Of a DNA stretch of 64,000 nucleotides, positions 57,855-64,000 are shown in pieces (positions within the stretch are counted from its first letter, which is position 1; each line of letters opens with the position of its first letter). Made by a program: the position numbers and the translations under genes. The DNA lies in contig WELA01003775.1 of assembly GCA_009602735.1 (NCBI GenBank), positions 549,021 through 613,020 of the forward strand. The letters run 5' to 3'. Below the pieces are notes generated by a model that was given only the letters and a program-made list of their open reading frames with translations, had not been told where the DNA came from and did not search any database. This DNA is from Mesotaenium endlicherianum. Its lineage: Eukaryota > Streptophyta > Zygnematophyceae > Zygnematales > Mesotaeniaceae.

Positions 57855-60302
57855 AGCTATGAATGACATTTTCAAACCTTACTTGGATAAGTTTGTGCAA
57901 GTTTTCCTGGATGATATTTTAATTTTCTCTGAAGATGAAGCTCAACACACTAAACACTTAAAGACAGTCATGGACACTCTGAGAAAAAATCAGTTATATG
58001 CAAAAATGAGCAAGTGTGATTTCTTTAAGAAAGTATTGAATTTTTAGGCCACATTGTCAGTATAGAAGGCATCAGTGTGGATCCTAAGAAAGTCCAAACC
58101 ATAAGGGATTGGCCAGTACCACTGTCTGTCTCTGAAGTTAGATCCTTCCTTGAGTTGGCTAACTACTATAGGAGATTTATTGAGAATTATTCTACAAAGG
58201 CCAGTAAACTGACTGACCTTACTAAGAAAGACATAGGGTATGTGTGGGGGGGAGAGCAGCAGGCTCCCTTCCAGACCCTTAAAGATGCTCTCTGTTGTGC
58301 CTCAGTCTTAGTTGTGTATGACCCCAACAAACCTGTGCAGGTGGTTACTGATGCTTCGGACTTTGCCATGAGTGCTATTTTGTTGCAGCCTGCTGACAAA
58401 ACCACAAAAGATGGTAAGGTAAAGCAAGATTGGCACCCGGTGCTGTATGAGTATGAAATTTAACCCAACTGAAATTAACTCATCTGTGCATGATGAGGAG
58501 TTGCTTGCTATCATTCATGTCCTCAAACAATGGAGAGCATACTTACATGGTAAAGCTTTTAAGGTGATTACAGATCATCTAGCTCTGACTCACTTTCAAA
58601 AGAAGTCCAAGTTGTCAAGGAGGGAGAACCGCTGGAGCCAGATGCTGGAGCAGTTCCAAGTCCAGATCAACTACAAACCAGGGAAGTTGAATCCTGTTGA
58701 TGCACTCTCTTGACGACCTGACTTGCAAGACAGGAATTTTAGTCATCATGCTGTAGATAAAGTTCTTTGTACACTCACTTCACTGAAGGTGAAAAATTCC
58801 TTCCTGGAACAACTTAGGAAAGCCTACCCTTCTGACCCAACATTTGAGCCCAGCCCCACTGATGGTGTGTGTCTTGCTACTGCACTCGGGTATCGGCTAA
58901 AGGGAGGGGTCTGGGTGACTGAAACCACTTCAGGTAGATTGAAGTTGGTCATTCCTAATAACTTGGAATTCGGGTCACTCTTACTGAGTCAAGCACGTGA
59001 CAGTTTACTGGGTGGACATTTGGGGCAGGCCATAACTGTTGGGAAAGTGGCAAAACATTATCATTGGGATGGGCTGCCTCGGGAGGTCTTGAAAGATGTT
59101 ATGTCCCTGTGATCAGTGTCAAAACAAAAAGTCAAGACACACACCACCCCGGGGGCTATTACAGCCACTGCCCATCCCAGTTGGACGTTGGGAAACAATA
59201 TCCTTGGACTGGGTGGTAACACTACCAAGATCTGCCAATGGGCATGATTCTACATTGGTGGTAGTAGATGAATTGACAAAAATGGTCATTTTCATCCCCA
59301 CCACTATCAAAGTAACTGCACTCAAAACTACGAGACATATCTACAACCACGTAGTAGTACGCCAACATGGGCTACCCTCTAATATCATCTCAGACAGAGA
59401 CTCAAAATTCACCTCTAAGTTCTGGAGAGCTTTAATGGAGTTACTGGGAGTCAAACAGCTGCTCAGCACAGCCAACCACCCTCAAACTGATGGGCAGACT
59501 AAAAGAACTAACCGAGTTCTGCAAGAGGTGCTGAGAGCATATGTAAACCAAAAACAAGATAAATGGGATGACGCGTTGCCTCAAATTCAATTTGCAGTCA
59601 ACAGTGCGGTGCACGCGTCAACGGGAAAGACTCCTTTTGAACTCAGTCTTGGTAGAGCCCCTAAGTCTCCTCTAGATGTGCTAGGGGATTCTTTAGGTCA
59701 CCCTGAGGGCATTGACAATCAGTATCTCTCCAGTTAACTCAAGACTTCGCTGACATCCTGTCAGAAGTCCAAAACAACCTGCACAAAGCCCAGGATAATC
59801 AACAAAACTACGCTAATCAACACCGTCGAGAACTGACATTTTCAGAGGGGAATTTGGTCAAACTGCATTCTCAACACCTGTACCTGCCTGGTGTGGTCAA
59901 GAAAAAGCTTGGTCCGGTATGGGTCGGTCCATATTCGGTGGTGCGCTGTGTCGGTCAGAATGCTTACGAACTGATTATGTCGGCGGAATACAAGGGTCAC
60001 CCAATCTTTAATGTCACCTTACTGGAACCAGACATCAAAGGTAACAAACTGTTCACAGGTTGATTACCTGTCCAACCGGGATCGATCCCCGCTGTCGGGG
60101 ATGGTGACCCTGAGGAATATGAGTTCGAGGAGCTTTTAGACGCTCGCTCTGTCCGTCGATCATCTAAATATGTCATGAAACACTTGGTCAGATGGAAGGG
60201 TTACGATGCCTCTGGAGATACTTGGGAATTTAAGGACCATTTGATCAATGCCAAAGGGGCGTTGAAACGGTTCCACCTTCGCGCGGCTGGAGCACCTCCC
60301 TA
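57855..60302 (+). pseudogene. B2 pol, 3' part (RT end to chromodomain)
   Basis: B-type pol resumes with [20 protein letters not shown] and continues through RNase H ([12 protein letters not shown]), integrase ([35 protein letters not shown]) and a chromodomain ([13 protein letters not shown]) near 60190-60240. Frames break near 58045, 58450, 58693 (TGA), 59100, 59735 and 60061 (TGA). It is clearly non-functional. Confidence 0.92.
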
Positions 60303-60469
60303 ACTGTCATTTCAGTTGACATGGGAAGGTGACAGGAGGTCTTGTCTCCATTTAAGTTGGATGGGACATGTGCCAGTAAATGACAGTTACTGTGCGAGAA
60401 AGGGACAGTTATTGACAGTAAAGTGTCAGCATAGTGACAGATGTGACAGCCAGGCCCATATTAAGCTAA
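60303..60469 (+). other. B2 sequence after pol
   Basis: The start matches the B1 spacer after pol, including the small hairpin (GACAGG 60331-60336 with CTTGTC 60341-60346, one G-U pair). It then has about six TGACAG-type words within 80 bp before C2 begins. No trace of ORF3 is visible. Confidence 0.7.
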
Positions 60470-61226
60470 TGAAAGGTGCAGAGTGCCCTAGTGGAAGCGT
60501 AGTGACTCACGAGGAAAAGAACTAGTTGCAATCATACTAAAGAGTGTAGCAGCACATCACTAAGAAAGCTTAAGAAAATTACTCAACATTTTGAGTAGCA
60601 AGAAACTGCTCACAAATGATGTAGGATGTAAGGCCCTGTCATTACCAACCCGTAGAAATTTTTACAGAAGTGCAAACTGATAAGAAATGAAGTACTTATG
60701 TCTATTTATATTTTTCTACGACGGCCGCTCGCCCCTAGGCAGGAGGGCCGCTTAGCAACGGATTTTCCTTAAGTGTTTTCCAAATCGTCCCTTCCAGAAT
60801 ATTCGTGAGAAAGCCAGATCAATCTCATCTGACAAGTCGGGCCGATTTGACGTCCACATGCATGCATCGAAATATCTAGAATATACTAACTTCGACGCGC
60901 TAGGCTAATCCAAAACTTATAGGTAAATCGACCTAGTCGGCACTCCGCGTCAGCCGAACTTACGTGAAGGTTCGAATTCACTCTAACGGCCCCGATCGCT
61001 CGACGCTGTCGGTCAATTCGACGGTCGCGCTCACCGCGAATTAAGGACAGTCGTCAATCGACCTCAAAACTAATTAAACTTCGGAAGTCCATAACTCTCT
61101 CAATACTTGACCAAATTCGATGAACTTCATATCAGAATGACCACAAAAACAAAATCTACACTACTATGCAATCAGAATACACTTTCATGAAACTTAAAAA
61201 TGCACTTTATAAACTATGACCTTACA
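60470..61226 (-). repeat. C2 3' LTR
   Basis: This 757-bp LTR is homologous to the C1 LTRs (plus-strand ends TGAAAGGTGCAG and GACCTTACA), with numerous substitutions and small indels. Confidence 0.9.
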
Positions 61227-62692
61227 TCATCCCCCTCCTTAAGATGCGACGTCCTCGACGCATTCTGCAGATAACGTCGCAACTTACTCTTACAATGAGT
61301 CAAGTTGGCCTCTGGCTCCCAAGTGTTGTCGTTTGCATGGTGTCCTTTCCACCAGATACTCTTGAACAAGTCGTTGACCTCGCTTGACTCGTTGATCGCC
61401 GACAATCGCCTTCACTTCATACTCCAATACATCATCGATCTCGACCGGTGGTGGCGGTGTAGGTAGTTGTCCTGGATGTCCTTTATTTGGGTCAATGTAT
61501 AGCCGCAAACAACTGACATGGAACACATCATGGATACGCCAGCTTGAAGGAAGTTCCAACTTGTAGGTCACTGGATTAACCTGCTTGAGCACCACAAAGG
61601 GACCTGTAAACCGTGCCTGTAGTTTCCTCTTGCCTGTGAAAGGTAGGTTCTCTGTTGACAAGAGTACTTTGTCACCCATATGGAATGTCACTTCCCTCCT
61701 GTGCTTGTTAGCATGCTTGACCTGCTCTTTCTGTGCCTTCTCCCATAAATCGTAGCGAATGGTGATTGCTTGGTGGACCCCTGCATGCTATTGTTGTAGG
61801 CAAACTCCAACCCCGGCAGCTTCTTGTCCCACTCTGAAGGGTCTTCCATAGTGAAACTCCTGAGCACCTCTTGTAGAGTTCTGTTGAGCCTCTCACTCTG
61901 CCCGTCTGTCTGAGGATGATAGGAAGTGCTCATACTCAGCTTAGTCCTCATCAACGTAAACAATGACCGCGAGAAGTTGCTAGTGAACCTTGGATATCGA
62001 TCTGAAACAATCACCTTCGGCAACCCATGTAGCCTAAAAATATGATCAAAGAACAGCCGTGCCACATCTGCTGCCGTACACATCTCCTTCATGGGAATGA
62101 AGTGAGCCATCTTGCTGAGCCGATCAGACGCAACCCAAACTACATCGTGCCCTTGACCACTCACTGGTAAGGATGTGATGAAGTCCATAACAATCTGCTC
62201 CCAAGGATACTCTGAAATAGGCAGGGGCTGCAATGTACCTCCCTCCTTATGATTTGGTGTCTTGTTTCTCTGGCACGCATCGCAACTCCTGATCCACTCC
62301 TTGATGTCATTGTCCATATTTTTCCAATAGTACTCTCGCTTTAGCATGCTTGCCGTCTTTTTGTTTCCAAAGTGTCCAGTATATAAGCAATCATGATGCT
62401 CCGCAAGTAGTAAGTCTCGTAGCTCCTTGATGTCAATTACCACCACTCTCTTGGAATTGCGATAGTACCATATGCCGTCCTTCTTGTGCATACTCGAGTT
62501 GGACTCAGCTGCTCCACCATAAGCAAACTCTGGGTCCTCCTCATAACCTCTCTGAAGCTTCTCCTTGAAGTCCATCCTCTCCTTGATGACTGAGACAGCT
62601 GCAAGGTTGCACCTCCTGGATAAAGCGTCTGCAAGGTTGACCTTCCCAGGTAAGTCCTCAATCTTGTTGTCGAACTGTTGCAAAAACTCCAT
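61214..62692 (-). pseudogene. C2 pol remnant (RNase H end, integrase, chromodomain)
   Basis: The longest frame, 62692-61688 (334 residues), runs from the end of RNase H through the integrase zinc region (HHDCLYTGHFG, CDACQRNK) and core (ASDRLSKMAHFIP, SDRYPRF with Tyr where Asp is usual, TDGQSERLNRTL). It is followed by 61691-61290 (FTGPFVVLKQVNPVTYKLELP) and a chromodomain fragment at 61405-61214. Relative to C1 it lacks a block of integrase near 61740. Confidence 0.88.
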
Positions 62693-62730
62693 CCACCTTG
62701 CTTGTCTTGGTGTCAGTAATGAATCAGCTT

Positions 62731-63449
62731 TGTAATGAATCCGTATATTGGTAGATATAATATTCAGTTAAATACAATAGTAAATTAAGTTCAGCTTGCT
62801 GAACTTTAGTCAACATTCAGTCTGCTGGACTTAATATACTTATTAATTTAATGACTGAGCCGAGAGCAGCAGGCTGAAGTCAACTTAGGTCAGCTTGCTG
62901 ACACATTCTTTGACAGCCAGCTGACTTCCGTACTCGGTAGCAGCAAACTGCCTCGATATGCTTCTAAGTGTGGTGTGCTAGATGAATGGCCAGATGACAT
63001 CCCTATGATGGATGGCGATTCGGGATGATGGGAGATGGCGGTGGATTTGGTTAACCGAGGTCCTACCAACGTGGTTAACTCCCGGGTAGGCGGTGCCATC
63101 GCACTTGCCGTTGAACAGTAAACTCATTCCATGTACATATGCTAGGTATTGCTCTCGAGTTCGGCATTCAAAAACGAGGCCAACTCTCTTGTACAGCTTA
63201 CTGAGAGATATCTGAATCCAAGGCGAGAAGCCATTGATATGCACTGTCTTCTAGCCTTGCTTATGTATGAGTTTACTGAACTGTATATTTGATGCTCGTT
63301 TAATTGCATTTGACTTGCGAGTGTTGTCCACCGCTAGTACGTTATCTTTTGCTGTTTAATCAATTGACGAAAAATACCATAAAGATTACTCGCTGATATA
63401 AAGATCTTTAATAATTGTTAAATGTCTATTGGTAAGTCAATTCATTGCA
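62731..63449 (+). repeat. B2 3' LTR
   Basis: This 719-bp LTR matches the family-B LTR but ends TTCATTGCA instead of TTCATTTCA. The following cctat nearly matches the 5' flank cctac. Confidence 0.9.
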
Positions 63450-64000
63450 CCTATGCACTCTCTCTGTTAGGAAACGAGAACTAACACTTACTTTGTGTGT
63501 GGGTATTAGACCAGCTCTTGTCTAAGTGCCCCTGACTTCATCACAGTTCTTTTCGGAAGCCTTGCACGCCCGCCATAACGCTGCCAGTCAATAGTAACAC
63601 CGACCAAAGCAAAGTCGAGAGCTCTTCTGCTTCTTTGGCAAACACGTCCACCCAAATCCTCTTCTGCTATTGCTCATACCTGAATGCCGCAGCAGCAGGC
63701 AGTGGACAATGCACACTAAGTGAGAATATGGACCAGAGGAAAAATGGTAAGCTGGCACCCCTTGACCAAGGGAGCAATCCCTCATACCAACGAGCTAGGA
63801 GAGGGAGGGAGAGAGTGAGGGAGGCAGGGAGGGAGGGAGGGAGGGAGAGAGGGCGGGAAGAAGGAGGAACAGGAGGGGAGAGCGAGGAAGAAGGAGCGGG
63901 GAGCGAGGAAGGTGGGACAAAGGGGAGAAGTCTGAATTTAACAAGCCAGGGATCCTTGCTGCCCCTCCCCGACTGTGTGTGCTCGTGTGTGTATACGTGT
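63450..64000. other. Unique flank with GA-rich tract
   Basis: No gene is recognisable. A purine-rich GGGA/GAGG simple repeat occupies about 63797-63930, followed by a short GT-rich end. Confidence 0.6.

Larger units (their letters stand above)
60470..62715 (-). mobile_element. Chromovirus C2, truncated (3' LTR to RNase H only)
   Basis: This is a minus-strand family-C fragment: LTR (60470-61226, 757 bp), PPT, chromodomain, integrase and the end of RNase H. It stops abruptly at 62715. Its 5' half and 5' LTR are missing, and a 15-bp piece resembling the start of a B LTR separates it from the B2 3' LTR. No target duplication can be tested. Confidence 0.9.
41605..63449 (+). mobile_element. Chromovirus B2, decayed, carrying three nested insertions
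   Basis: B2 is bounded by a 718-bp 5' LTR (41605-42322) and a 719-bp 3' LTR (62731-63449). The flanks are cctac (41600-41604) and cctat (63450-63454), a 5-bp duplication with one later substitution. Its own sequence is interrupted by A2 in gag, C1 in the RT part of pol and a truncated C2 after pol. Removing these leaves about 6.9 kb, compared with 8.8 kb for B1; no ORF3 is visible. Many stops and frameshifts make it non-autonomous. Confidence 0.92.

Noticed and set aside
1-64000. CRISPR arrays, bacterial operons, prophage, tRNA or rRNA genes
   Set aside because: No regularly spaced direct repeats with unique spacers, no ribosome-binding-site-led gene clusters, and no cloverleaf or rRNA-like sequence were seen; the content is eukaryotic.

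Overview
The window is nuclear DNA of a eukaryote, most likely a streptophyte (green-lineage) genome; a charophyte-type alga is my best guess, not a demonstrated identity. The reasons are Ty3/gypsy LTR retrotransposons of the chromovirus type (integrase followed by a chromodomain), primer-binding sites resembling the plant initiator-Met type, one intron-containing host gene, and long microsatellite-rich stretches without genes. There is no bacterial gene organisation. I cannot run searches, so family names rest on motifs read directly from the translations.

Layout. 1-8150: no recognisable gene, GT/CA and AT-rich simple repeats. 8155-8300: decayed LTR remnant. 9614-15759 (-): chromovirus A1, degenerate, its 5' LTR cut off by B1. 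15760-24581 (+): chromovirus B1, with intact gag, pol and an extra third ORF of about 558 codons 3' of pol. 24615-25101 plus 31787-31801 (-): a solo family-A LTR (duplication gtgaa) split by 25102-31781 (+): chromovirus A, young and coding-intact (503-bp LTRs differing at three positions by eye, duplication ttata). 31807-34094: no firm gene. 34105-39648 (+): a multi-exon host gene for a predicted single-pass type II membrane protein. 39649-41604: nothing recognised. 41605-63449 (+): chromovirus B2, decayed and used as a landing site by A2 (42832-49446, +, duplication cccac), C1 (51780-57849, -, duplication atggg) and a truncated C2 (60470-62715, -). 63450-64000: unique DNA ending in a GA-rich tract.

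How the parts work. Each retroelement family follows LTR - PBS - gag - pol (protease, RT, RNase H, integrase, chromodomain) - PPT - LTR. In all three families pol lies in the -1 frame relative to gag. In B1 and A the overlap carries a canonical slippery heptamer followed by a perfect stem-loop that contains the gag stop codon, so a programmed -1 ribosomal frameshift probably makes Gag-Pol. B1 also carries a coiled-coil/RS-tailed ORF of unknown function between two copies of its polypurine-tract segment. These two features are the main candidates for undescribed biology. Two single Ns at 46696 and 56064 sit between exact short duplications and look like unmerged contig ends.
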